Below the pieces are notes generated by a model. It was not told where the DNA came from and did no database searches. It saw nothing but the letters and a program-made list of their open reading frames with translations. A stretch of DNA of 64,000 nucleotides from positions 1,674,001 through 1,738,000 of the forward strand of contig NZ_CP060716.1 of NCBI RefSeq assembly GCF_014396385.1, written 5' to 3'. The DNA is from Leucobacter denitrificans. Lineage in GTDB: Bacteria > Actinomycetota > Actinomycetes > Actinomycetales > Microbacteriaceae. The translations under genes were made by a program, and so were the position numbers. Every line of letters starts with the position of its first letter. Position 1 is the first letter of the stretch. Below are positions 1 to 8,773 of this stretch, piece by piece.

Positions 1-567
1 GCAACGCAGGTCACACGCGAGGTGCAGATCGTGTTCCAGGATCCGGGTTCCTCGCTGAACCCTCGGTGGAGAATCGGATCTCTCGTCGCTGAAGGTATGC
101 TCACACACGGCATCGGTACCGCGGAACAGCGGAAACGCCGGGTGCGTGAGTTGCTCGAGATGTGCGGACTCCCGGCCTCGGCCGCGGACAAGTTTCCACA
201 CGAATTCTCGGGCGGTCAGCGACAGCGAATCGCTATTGCACGCGCGCTGGCCGTCGAGCCCCGCCTCCTCATTCTTGATGAGCCTGTTTCGGCGCTCGAT
301 GTGTCAATCCAGGCGCAGATTCTCATCTTGCTGCGAGACCTGCAGCGTGAGCTTGGAATGACGTACCTCATGGTGTCTCACGACCTAGCGGTCGTCGAGC
401 AGTTCTGTGACGACGTCTGCGTCATGCGTAACGGTCAGATCGTGGAGCAGGGCAACGCGACGGCCGTTTTGACGAATCCTTCAGCTGAATACACCCAAGA
501 ACTCATCAACGCTCATCCCGAGCCAGACCCAAGAAAGTCACGACTGCGAGTTGAAAATGAAAGGTAA
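1..567 (+). CDS. Oligopeptide/dipeptide ABC transporter ATP-binding protein (5' truncated by window)
   Basis: The reading frame is open from base 1, so the N-terminus and the Walker A loop lie outside the window. The visible 188 residues show a Q-loop (VFQDPGSSLNPRW), the ABC signature (SGGQRQR), Walker B (LLILDEPVSALD), the H-loop (MVSHDLAVV) and a C-terminal NPSAEYTQELI stretch typical of DppF/OppF subunits. It would energise import through the lipoprotein and two permeases encoded immediately downstream. It ends at a TAA that overlaps the leader of the binding-protein gene, so the two are probably co-transcribed. Family assignment is secure; the substrate is not known. Confidence 0.93.
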   Translation, partial: ATQVTREVQIVFQDPGSSLNPRWRIGSLVAEGMLTHGIGTAEQRKRRVRELLEMCGLPASAADKFPHEFSGGQRQRIAIARALAVEPRLLILDEPVSALDVSIQAQILILLRDLQRELGMTYLMVSHDLAVVEQFCDDVCVMRNGQIVEQGNATAVLTNPSAEYTQELINAHPEPDPRKSRLRVENER

Positions 568-571
568 TATT

Positions 572-2122
572 GTGAATCCCAAAAAGCAACGTCGCTTTGC
601 AATAAGTCGCAAGTTCCAACGTGGTGCGCTCGTCGGCCTCGCCGGCTTCGCGCTCGCCCTCACCTCATGTGCTGGTGGCGGCAGCGGTGCGACAACCTCT
701 GGCGGGGGCGGTGGCTCCGAGCTTGTGATCGCACAGTCCGAGGACATCCAGACATTCGATCCGGCAATGTTCCGTGGTCGCGCAACCCAGTACGTGTTGC
801 GCCAGATCATGACCCCGCTGACCGAGATCAACAACGATATGGAGGTCGTCCCCGCGCTCGGTACTGAGTGGGAGATGATCGAAGACACCGTCTGGCAGGT
901 GAAGCTCCGTGAAGGCGTCACGTTTACAAACGGTGAGGCATTCAACGCCGATGCCGTGAAGTACAGCTTCGACCGTATCCTTGATCCCGCGAACGCTTCG
1001 CCTCGTCGCTCACTCATCGTGACGCTCGACAGTGTTGAGGTCGTCGACGAGCACACGGTGAACTTCCATACGACCCAGCGAGACGGTGCTTTCCCGCTTG
1101 CTCTTGCGTACATTGAGATCGCGGCTCCCGAATACATGGAGGAGGTCGGACCCGAGGCCTTCGCTGAGGCGCCGATCGGCACCGGGCCTTTTAAGCTCGT
1201 GAGCTCGAATCCGGGTCGCGGCATCATCATGGAGCGCAACGACGATTACTTTGGTGAGGCGCCAAGCTTCGAGCAGCTCGTCATCAAGATCATCCCTGAG
1301 ACGGCGAGCCGCATTGCGGCGCTGCAGTCGGGTGAAGCTGACATCATCAACGCTGTTCCAGCCGACCTCGCTGGCACCATCACGGGTAGCGCAGAAGCAG
1401 TATCTGCCTCTGGTACCGAGGTTTGGCACCTGGCAATGCAGGTGAATAATGGAACGTTCTCGGACGTTGAGGCGCGCCAGGCTATGCAGTCGGCGATCAA
1501 CCAGCAGCAGATTGCAGACACCGTGTTTGAAGGACGTGCTGAGGCACTGAACCAGCCTGCATTCGAGAACATGAACTGCTACAACCCGGACTTCAAGGGC
1601 TACGAATTCGATCCCGAAGCCGCTGCTGAAGTGCTCAGTGATCTGCCGGCCGTGACGCTCGATACGATCGAGAGTGAGAAGCACGTTGCAGAAGCACTCG
1701 CCGGGCAGCTTCGCCAGGCCGGCCTCAACGTGAACGTGAATTCTATGGAGGACGGCGCGTACCTTGCCCGCATTAACGCTGGCGAGAGCGAACTCTATCT
1801 CGCAAGCTGGGGCGCAGGCCGCGGTACGTGTGATGAGATTTGGCGTCAGCACTTCCACAGCTCAACCCGCGAGTCACAGGTGTTCACCGGCTACACCTCA
1901 CCTGAGATTGACAATCTCATCGACTCAGCATTCGCCCAAGTTCCTGACATGGACGCGGCGAACGAGTACTACGTGCCGCTGATGAACAAGCTCATGGAAG
2001 ATTCGCCATGGGTGCCAATCGTGAACCCTGACCAGATCTATGGCGTATCAACCGCTGTGACAGGCTTCGAGCCTTCACCGATCGGTCAGTTCAACATCAC
2101 CACTGTGGAGATTACGGAGTAA
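572..2122 (+). CDS. Peptide-type ABC transporter substrate-binding lipoprotein (SBP family 5)
   Basis: Extracellular solute-binding protein of the DppA/OppA type, about 516 residues. A signal peptide ends in the lipobox LTSC with the lipidated Cys at about residue 33, followed by a Gly/Ser-rich tether. The start is taken as GTG 572 because AAAGG at 560-564 sits 7 nt upstream; TTG 551 and ATG 557 are in frame but have no such spacing. Body motifs such as QTFDPAMF and FTNGEAFNADAVKYSFDRI are typical of the family. It is followed by both permease genes within 10-15 nt. The ligand is unknown. The downstream amidase and dehydrogenases suggest an acylated amine or peptide-like compound, which is inference. 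Confidence 0.93.
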   Translation: MNPKKQRRFAISRKFQRGALVGLAGFALALTSCAGGGSGATTSGGGGGSELVIAQSEDIQTFDPAMFRGRATQYVLRQIMTPLTEINNDMEVVPALGTEWEMIEDTVWQVKLREGVTFTNGEAFNADAVKYSFDRILDPANASPRRSLIVTLDSVEVVDEHTVNFHTTQRDGAFPLALAYIEIAAPEYMEEVGPEAFAEAPIGTGPFKLVSSNPGRGIIMERNDDYFGEAPSFEQLVIKIIPETASRIAALQSGEADIINAVPADLAGTITGSAEAVSASGTEVWHLAMQVNNGTFSDVEARQAMQSAINQQQIADTVFEGRAEALNQPAFENMNCYNPDFKGYEFDPEAAAEVLSDLPAVTLDTIESEKHVAEALAGQLRQAGLNVNVNSMEDGAYLARINAGESELYLASWGAGRGTCDEIWRQHFHSSTRESQVFTGYTSPEIDNLIDSAFAQVPDMDAANEYYVPLMNKLMEDSPWVPIVNPDQIYGVSTAVTGFEPSPIGQFNITTVEITE

Positions 2123-2129
2123 CCATCTC

Positions 2130-3149
2130 ATGATCGGTTTTATCGGGCGAAGGCTGGGCCAGGCTCTGCTCGTTCTGTTCGGCGCATCCATCATGGTGTT
2201 CTTGTTGGTGCGCGTGCTGCCAGGAGATCCGGTGGATATCCTGGCAGCCGAGGAGGGCGCAACAGCGGAGCAGCGTGCGCTCCTACGTGAACAGATGGGT
2301 CTGGATCAGTCTTTGCCCGTCCAATACTTTGACTTCATCATTGCGGCACTTCGTGGTGACCTGGGTGTCTCGCTTACACAGCGAATCCCGGTTTCTCAGG
2401 CGCTGATCGAAGGCTTGGGTGCGACGCTCCAATTGACGCTTGCGGGTATGCTCGTCGCGATCATCATCGCGCTGCCACTTGCACTGCTCTCGGCACTCAA
2501 GCAAAACAGTATTTGGGACCGGTTGGGCACCATTGGAAGTATGTTTGGTGTTTCGATGCCAACATTCTGGCAAGGCATCATGCTGATCCTCATTTTCAGT
2601 GTGGCATTCCATGCGCTTCCTACCGGCGGCATTATGGGTACTGGATATAACGTGCCCAATGTCACCTACATGCCGATTCTGGATTCGATGATCGCGGGCA
2701 ACCCGGCGGCTGTCTGGTCGAATATTGTTCACCTCACGCTTCCGGCAATCACCCTGGGAACATCAGCGGCTGCAATGCTGACCCGTCTCCTCAGGGCGAG
2801 CTTGCTCGAGGTAAAGAACCAGGACTTCGTGGACGCGCTTCGTGCACGTGGCATCTCAGACTGGAAAGTCATGATGCATATGCTGCGCAATGCGCTCCCA
2901 ACGACGGTAATCGTGTTCGGGTCCAAGCTGGGCACACTCCTCGGTGGCACACTCGTCATCGAAGTGGTGTTCAGCTGGCCCGGGCTCGGTGCGCTACTTG
3001 TCGAAGCTATCAGTGGGCGAGACTACCCGGTCGTTCAGGGTGCGGTGCTCGTCGCGACAGTAATGGTCGTGCTGTGTAACCTGCTCGCAGACCTTGCCCA
3101 GGGCTGGCTCGATCCTCGCGTGCAGATGGCCAAAGCAGCGAGTGCGTGA
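2130..3149 (+). CDS. Peptide-type ABC transporter permease (DppB-like)
   Basis: Inner-membrane permease of 339 residues, the normal DppB/OppB length. The N-terminus has the family pattern FIGRRLGQALLVLFGAS followed by LVRVLPGDPVD. There are about six membrane segments and an EAA loop near DALRARGISDWKVMMHMLR that contacts the ATPase. ATG 2130 is 8 nt after the binding-protein stop, with GGAG just upstream. It should form the heterodimeric channel with the next gene product. Confidence 0.93.
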   Translation: MIGFIGRRLGQALLVLFGASIMVFLLVRVLPGDPVDILAAEEGATAEQRALLREQMGLDQSLPVQYFDFIIAALRGDLGVSLTQRIPVSQALIEGLGATLQLTLAGMLVAIIIALPLALLSALKQNSIWDRLGTIGSMFGVSMPTFWQGIMLILIFSVAFHALPTGGIMGTGYNVPNVTYMPILDSMIAGNPAAVWSNIVHLTLPAITLGTSAAAMLTRLLRASLLEVKNQDFVDALRARGISDWKVMMHMLRNALPTTVIVFGSKLGTLLGGTLVIEVVFSWPGLGALLVEAISGRDYPVVQGAVLVATVMVVLCNLLADLAQGWLDPRVQMAKAASA

Positions 3150-3162
3150 TTCGGAGAAAGAA

Positions 3163-4101
3163 ATGACCTCACCAATTTACGATCCGCGGGCCGACCTTGA
3201 GGGCCCCGGCCCCGCCACTGGCGTGGTGACGACCAGACTCGCGAAGCGCAAGCGCAAGCTTCCTCCAGTATTCGTGATGGTGCCTATGCTCATCATGATC
3301 TTGTTCCTGTTCTTCGGAATTTTCGGGCAGTGGGTGAGCCCGTATGATTACACGGATCAGGACCTCGCGAACCGCTTCGCACCACCCGGCACTCCGGGTC
3401 ATATCTTTGGCACCGATCACCTCGGGCGAGATATCCTCTCGGGCCTCATCGGCGGCGCGAGGATCACCCTCATCATCGGTTTCGTAGTGCTCGTCTTTGG
3501 CGTTGTGCTAGGCGTCGGCGTTGGTGTTGTGAGTGGATTTGTTGGTGGACGCTTCGATGCGTTCATGATGCGCATCATTGATATCTGGCTTGCCTTCCCC
3601 TTCCTCATCTTGGCGATCGCGCTCGTCGCGGCACTCGGTGGTGGACTTGACAAGCTCATCATCGCGCTTGTGCTCGTTGCCTGGGTGGTGTTTGCCAGGC
3701 CGATCCGTGGCGAGGCGCTCTCGCTCCGAGAGCGTGAGTACGTGCTTTCTGCTCGGGCTCTCGGCGTCTCGCGAACGAAGATCGTGGTGAAGCACCTGCT
3801 GCCGAACCTGCTGCCTTCGATTCTTGTGCTGTCATCGCTTGAGCTCGGTGCGATCATTCTGATGGAAGCATCGCTCTCGTTCCTGGGTCTCGGTGTGACC
3901 GGTGGTGAAGCGACCTGGGGCGGCATGCTTTCAGACGGCCGTGCGTACATCGGATCGTCGTGGTGGCTTGCAACAATCCCGGGCATCGCAATTTTCGCGC
4001 TCGTGATGTCAGTGAATGTCATCGGTGAGTGGTTCCGTGACGTCTTCGATCCGCGTAACAGCTCGCGGGCACAGGTGAAGCAGGAGATCGCGCTGCCATA
4101 G
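3163..4101 (+). CDS. Peptide-type ABC transporter permease (DppC-like)
   Basis: Second permease, 312 residues from ATG 3163, which has a close GGAGAAAG ribosome site; an in-frame start further upstream (3094) would overlap dppB and is not preferred. The protein has a cytoplasmic N-terminal tail, a membrane segment near PVFVMVPMLIMILFLFF, the DppC hallmark FGTDHLGRDILSGLI, and an EAA loop at ARALGVSRTKIVVKHLLP. It pairs with the upstream DppB-like protein. Confidence 0.93.
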   Translation: MTSPIYDPRADLEGPGPATGVVTTRLAKRKRKLPPVFVMVPMLIMILFLFFGIFGQWVSPYDYTDQDLANRFAPPGTPGHIFGTDHLGRDILSGLIGGARITLIIGFVVLVFGVVLGVGVGVVSGFVGGRFDAFMMRIIDIWLAFPFLILAIALVAALGGGLDKLIIALVLVAWVVFARPIRGEALSLREREYVLSARALGVSRTKIVVKHLLPNLLPSILVLSSLELGAIILMEASLSFLGLGVTGGEATWGGMLSDGRAYIGSSWWLATIPGIAIFALVMSVNVIGEWFRDVFDPRNSSRAQVKQEIALP

Positions 4102-4141
4102 TGCGCTGCCGAAGTCCTCTATAGGTATTAGGAATAGGAAC

Positions 4142-5608
4142 ATGACCAGTTTTTCAGCATCAGACGTACGCCCTCTATACATCGGTGGCGAGTGGACGCC
4201 AGGACGCGGCGGTAATGAGCCGATGCCTACATACAATCCGACCACGGGTGAAGAGATCGCGCGAGTGACCGCAGCGACGGCGCAGGACGTCGACGATACG
4301 GTCATCGCCGCCCAGAAGGGTGCGGCCGAGTGGCGTGCACTTCCGTGGACAGGTCGTGCTGCCGTGCTGCGTGAGATGGCGAAGCGCATTCGCGATGAAG
4401 TGGATCGCCTCTGCCTCATCGATGTTGAGAACGCAGGTCTGCCGATCAGTGCCTCCAGGCGTGACGTGCTTCGCGCTGCTGACGAGATCGAGTACTTCGC
4501 CGGTATCGCTGGTGAGGTAAAGGGTGACACGATTCCTGCCCCCGAGGGTGGTCTCGCGTACACACTGCGGGAGCCTTATGGCGTGGTTGGCCGCATCATT
4601 CCGTTCAACCACCCATTCAACTTTTCGGCTGCGAAGGTTGCCGCACCGCTCGCTGCTGGCAATGCAGTCATTCTGAAGGCACCCGATCAGGCCCCGCTGG
4701 GTGCGCTTGCGCTCGCTGAGCTCGTCGGTGATCTCTTCCCTGCGGGTGTGCTCAATGTGCTTACGGGCACGGGTGCAGAGGTCGGCAATGCGATTTCTTC
4801 GCACCCGAAGATCCCGCGTATCGGCTTTATTGGAAGCGTGCCTGCTGGTCAGGCCGTGATGCGCGCGGGCGCCGAACACATCAAGCATGTGACACTTGAG
4901 CTCGGTGGCAAGAACCCGATGATCATCTGTGAAGACATGGATCCAAAGCTCGCTGCGAAAGAGGCAGTGAACGGCATGAACATGCGCAAGACGATGGGCC
5001 AGTCGTGCCAGTCGAACTCTCGCGTATTCGTACATGAGAGCATCGCCGATGAGTTCATCAAAGAGCTTGATCAGATCGTGCGGGCGATCACCATCGGCGA
5101 TCCACGCAACGAAGAAACCGAGATGGGGCCGGTTGCGTTTAAGGCCCATTACGACCGCGTGCGCACCCACATCGACCAAGCGCACGAAGACGGCGCGCGT
5201 CTCGTCTACGACGGTGAGAAGCCCGAAGGGTTCTCAGACGGCTACTTCGTTGGACCGACCGTGTTCGACGGTGTTACCCCCGACATGCGTCTCTTCCACA
5301 ACGAGGTCTTCGGCCCGGTCATGGCCGTCGTGCGCTGGAGCGACGAGAATGAAATGATCGAGCAGATCAATGCAGTCGAATTCGGGCTCACTGCCCGCAT
5401 CTGGACGAACGACCTCAGTCGGGCGAATCGCATCGTGTCGAAGGTAGACGCCGGGTTTGTGTGGATCAACGAGTCGGGACGCAAGGATCGTGGCATTCCG
5501 GTGGGTGGCTTCAAGCTCAGTGGACTCGGTAAAGAGTCGTGCGTTGAAGAGATTGTGAGCTACACACGAGAGAAGTCGGTGACGACGACGTTCGTCGCAC
5601 ACGCCTAA
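4142..5608 (+). CDS. NAD(P)-dependent aldehyde dehydrogenase
   Basis: A 488-residue aldehyde dehydrogenase that oxidises an aldehyde to the acid. The oxyanion-hole region IPFNHPFNF, the general base Glu (about residue 253, in LELGGKNP) and the nucleophile Cys (about residue 289, in GQSCQS) are all present, so the enzyme looks active. AGGA precedes ATG 4142. It is followed by an alcohol dehydrogenase and a C45-type amidase, so it probably performs the last oxidation in a pathway fed by the upstream importer. The substrate cannot be read from the sequence. Confidence 0.93.
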   Translation: MTSFSASDVRPLYIGGEWTPGRGGNEPMPTYNPTTGEEIARVTAATAQDVDDTVIAAQKGAAEWRALPWTGRAAVLREMAKRIRDEVDRLCLIDVENAGLPISASRRDVLRAADEIEYFAGIAGEVKGDTIPAPEGGLAYTLREPYGVVGRIIPFNHPFNFSAAKVAAPLAAGNAVILKAPDQAPLGALALAELVGDLFPAGVLNVLTGTGAEVGNAISSHPKIPRIGFIGSVPAGQAVMRAGAEHIKHVTLELGGKNPMIICEDMDPKLAAKEAVNGMNMRKTMGQSCQSNSRVFVHESIADEFIKELDQIVRAITIGDPRNEETEMGPVAFKAHYDRVRTHIDQAHEDGARLVYDGEKPEGFSDGYFVGPTVFDGVTPDMRLFHNEVFGPVMAVVRWSDENEMIEQINAVEFGLTARIWTNDLSRANRIVSKVDAGFVWINESGRKDRGIPVGGFKLSGLGKESCVEEIVSYTREKSVTTTFVAHA

Positions 5609-5650
5609 GCGCGACACCGTTCAATAGTTTGTAGATCTAGAGGAGTAACG

Positions 5651-6670
5651 ATGAAGGGTCTCGTATTTACGGGCAACGAAACCGTGGAGCTGCAGGATTT
5701 TCCTGATCCACAAGCTGCGGCAGGCGAGGCCATCATCAAGGTTCGCGCGTCAGGAGTCTGCGGCAGTGACTTGCCAAGGTACCGCGACGCTGAAGGCAGT
5801 AAGGGCATCATCACCGGTCACGAACCGTGCGGTGAGGTTGCCGAGATCGGACCGGGGGTCCCATCGGGGCTTCGCGTTGGTGACCGTGTCATGGTGCACC
5901 ATTACGCTGGCTGTGGCTTCTGTGATGTCTGCGCAATGGGATTCGAGCAGGCATGCCAGAACGACCGGGTGACCTATGGAACCGGTGCTCATGGCGGGCA
6001 CGCCGAGTTCATTAAGGTTCCGGCGCGCACCCTCGTGCACCTTCCCGACGAGCTTTCGTTTGAGGCCGGCGCCGCGATCGCCTGCGGTACTGGCACCGCC
6101 TGGAATGGCCTCAAGAAGATGAACGTTTCGGGCCGAGACACCGTCGCGGTGTTCGGGCAGGGCCCTGTCGGAGTGAGCGGTGTCGTAAGCGCTAAGGCGA
6201 TGGGCGCTCGTGTGATCGCGGTCGACATCTCGCCCGAGCGTTTGGAGTTCGCTCGCCAACTCGGTGCGGACTTCACGATCAACTCAATGGAGACTGACCT
6301 CATCGAGGCCGTGCAGGAGATCACTTCGGGGCACGGTGCAACCGCTTCGCTCGAAACTTCGGGAGCGGGTCCAGCGCGGGCTCAAGCGCTTGAGGTGCTC
6401 TCGTACTTCGGTCGCTGCAGCTTCATTGGCAATGGTGCGCCGAGCACGATCGACATCCGCGGCGAGGTCATTCGTAAAGTTCTCACCATCTTTGGTTCGT
6501 GGACATTTACTAAGGCCGAGCAGATCGAGATTGCACGCTTCATGGTCGAAAATAAGGTCGACCTCGATGCGCTGGTGAGCAAGCGGTATTCCCTCGACGA
6601 GGCTGAAACCGCCTATCGCGAGTTCGCTGGCGGTGCGACCGGAAAGCCGATGATCACCTTCGACAACTAA
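5651..6670 (+). CDS. Zinc-dependent medium-chain alcohol dehydrogenase
   Basis: A 339-residue MDR-family dehydrogenase resembling threonine/sorbitol dehydrogenases. Catalytic zinc ligands are visible at Cys37 (VCGSD) and His57-Glu58 (GHE). A structural-zinc Cys cluster, CGFCDVC and QAC, lies near residues 89-104, and the Rossmann motif is VAVFGQGPVGVSG. GAGGAG precedes ATG 5651. The gene sits between an aldehyde dehydrogenase and a C45-type amidase, suggesting it oxidises an alcohol released from an imported conjugate to the aldehyde used by its neighbour (inference). Confidence 0.92.
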   Translation: MKGLVFTGNETVELQDFPDPQAAAGEAIIKVRASGVCGSDLPRYRDAEGSKGIITGHEPCGEVAEIGPGVPSGLRVGDRVMVHHYAGCGFCDVCAMGFEQACQNDRVTYGTGAHGGHAEFIKVPARTLVHLPDELSFEAGAAIACGTGTAWNGLKKMNVSGRDTVAVFGQGPVGVSGVVSAKAMGARVIAVDISPERLEFARQLGADFTINSMETDLIEAVQEITSGHGATASLETSGAGPARAQALEVLSYFGRCSFIGNGAPSTIDIRGEVIRKVLTIFGSWTFTKAEQIEIARFMVENKVDLDALVSKRYSLDEAETAYREFAGGATGKPMITFDN

Positions 6671-6674
6671 CGGT

Positions 6675-7742
6675 ATGACTGGCGCGCTCAACGTCGAAAC
6701 ACTCGATCCACCTCACGTGGTGGGCGGTGAGGCTGAGCGCGCCAGCAAAGTTATTGGGCTCCTCCGCGAGCGTGAGGCGCCGATTCGCCATGACGCTGCA
6801 CGGGCGAGATTGCTGCTTGAGGATCGCGCGATCCGCTCATGGGTAGACGCGAGCATTGCGATCACGGCAAAAACGCTCTCTGACGAGGTGACTTACCTTG
6901 AGGCGACCGCCGATGCGCTCGATGTTCAGTTCGAGGCGCTGTTTCTCGCGCAGAACAGGTCGCTGTTTCGTGTTGAAGCCCCCGGCGATGACTGCACCGT
7001 TGGTGCAGCAAGGCTTCCGGAGGGATCAGCGTGGGTCGTCAAAAATCGTGACAACAAGCCCGACGGGCGGCATATCCTGGTGCAGTATACCGACGATCGG
7101 TGGGGTCACTCCGTGCTCGCTCACTCGAATTATGGTGGGCCCATCGCTGCGTCTTCGGGGGTGAACACGCGCGGTCTCGGCGCCGTCATTACGCGCACGA
7201 TCGTGCAGGATCCACCGCCCGGAATCTACCGCGGAAGTCTCATGAGTGCACTGCTTGCGAAATGTGGGACCGTCGAGGAAGCACTCGACATGACCTACGG
7301 GCTGCCGCACCTTGGAGGCACCATCACCCTCGGTGACAGATTTGGCACGATTGCAACGGTCGAACTCGAGCCCGACGCTCTCACTGTGGAAATGGCCGGG
7401 CATCGGGAGTGGCTCGCGAAGACGAACCACCCGAGTGCCCAATCCGTTGTGAATGAGAGCGGGGGAGCCGATCCCGAATACTTGGCTTCATCGAAACTCA
7501 GGTTGCTCGCGATGCAGCAGACAATGTCACAGTCGGTGCAGCTTGAGCCGAGCTGGCCAGTGATTGAGTCCTGGATCGCGAGCCGGATGAGCAGCCATGA
7601 TGGTGACGGTGCACCATGCCGTCACGGAAAGTCTCCAACGGTGAATACTGCGGTGATCCTCTGCGATCCACCAACAATGCTCACGTCAGTTGGGCCGCCG
7701 TGCGAGGGGCAGTGGCAGCGGTGGTCGGCTGAACTGGTCTGA
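6675..7742 (+). CDS. C45-type (acyltransferase/carcinine-hydrolase-like) Ntn amidase
   Basis: A 355-residue protein with the layout of C45 peptidases, related to isopenicillin-N acyltransferase and carcinine hydrolase. The probable N-terminal nucleophile is Cys107 in DDCTVGA, exposed by autocleavage. It is followed by the family-typical VVKNRDNK, NYGGPIAASSGVN and, later, HPS. Such enzymes cleave or form amide bonds of small acyl-amines. The start is 4 nt after the alcohol dehydrogenase stop, with no strong ribosome site, suggesting translational coupling. In context it would release an amine or amino alcohol from an imported amide. The role is inferred; the family is fairly secure. Confidence 0.8.
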   Translation: MTGALNVETLDPPHVVGGEAERASKVIGLLREREAPIRHDAARARLLLEDRAIRSWVDASIAITAKTLSDEVTYLEATADALDVQFEALFLAQNRSLFRVEAPGDDCTVGAARLPEGSAWVVKNRDNKPDGRHILVQYTDDRWGHSVLAHSNYGGPIAASSGVNTRGLGAVITRTIVQDPPPGIYRGSLMSALLAKCGTVEEALDMTYGLPHLGGTITLGDRFGTIATVELEPDALTVEMAGHREWLAKTNHPSAQSVVNESGGADPEYLASSKLRLLAMQQTMSQSVQLEPSWPVIESWIASRMSSHDGDGAPCRHGKSPTVNTAVILCDPPTMLTSVGPPCEGQWQRWSAELV

Positions 7743-7760
7743 GGACCGCCGATACAATCG

Positions 7761-8773
7761 GTGACTATGCAGCCAACGAGCGCGAACCAGGCACAGGCAC
7801 TGCGAGACGGGACCCTTCCCGAAGTCGAGGAGGTGCGACCGGGCATCTACGCGATAGCGCTCGACATGCCCGGGTTGCGACCGCCGTACGCGTTTAGTTA
7901 CGCGATTCTCGCACCCGGTGGATCGCGTGACGTGCACCTCATCGACGCAGGGCTCGGCACCGACGAGAACTGGGAGGCTCTGCAGCAGGACCTCGGGTCG
8001 CTTGACCGAAGCATCGAAGACGTCGCTTCGGTCACCGTCACCCACATGCACCATGACCACCTCGGGCTCGCACCACGCATACGCGACGCGTCGGGCGCTG
8101 TCGTGCGACTGCACACGCGCGAGGCCGATGCGATTGAGCGACGGGCTACATTCGGGGTTGCCGACGACCCTGTTGCGACGCTCGCACGCTGGGGTGTGCC
8201 CGAATCGGAGCACGAGGCGCTCCTTGCGACCGGTGCGATGGCAGCGGACTCCGGTACTGAGGGCGAGGCCAACGTGTCGATCGACGAGCGTTTACAAGAC
8301 GGTGACGTGTTGCAGCTTGGGGTGTATGAGGCCCGAGTGATCCACACCCCGGTCACACTACGGGGCACATTTGCCTCGCCATCGAGAGTGAGGGGATCGT
8401 GTTCACTGGCGACCACGTGCTCCCGGGAATTAATCCGGGCATCGCGCTCGGCGGTGAGCGGTCGGCCGATCCACTGGGCGAGTATTACGCCTCGCTCGAC
8501 CGGCTGGCCGAGTTCGCTGGCGCCGAGGTGCTGCCCGGGCATGGGTTTCGGTTCACGACGCTTGGCGAGCGTTGCGCCGAGATTCGCGCGCACCACGAAA
8601 CACGCACGCGCGAGGTCGCCGAGGTGTTAGCGGCGGATTCAGAGAGCAGTGTCTGGAATACCGCGAGTCAAATCAACTGGAGTTACGGGTGGGAAGCGCT
8701 CTCTGGCGTCTCACTGCTCTCTGCGCTCTCGCAGATCGAGATGCACATCGCCCGCGTGCGCGCTCAGTCGTGA
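7761..8773 (+). pseudogene. Metallo-beta-lactamase-fold hydrolase with a one-base frameshift
   Basis: The first frame (from GTG 7761) encodes an MBL-fold protein through the zinc motif THMHHDHLG and on to RVIHTPV, then becomes unrelated sequence. The second frame (from about 8350 to 8773) continues the same fold with FTGDHVLPGINPGIALGG and LPGHGFRF. Adding one G at 8351-8352 (CCCCGG to CCCCGGG) restores the expected HTPGHTTGH metal-binding motif and one continuous protein of about 337 residues. It is therefore a recent inactivating deletion or a base-call error in a C/G run. It lies 18 nt after the C45 amidase gene and overlaps the convergent CDF gene by 10 nt. Confidence 0.88.

Noticed and set aside
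8340..8400. Programmed frameshift in the MBL-fold gene
   Set aside because: No slippery heptamer or downstream structure; a simple one-base loss in a CCCCGG run explains it.
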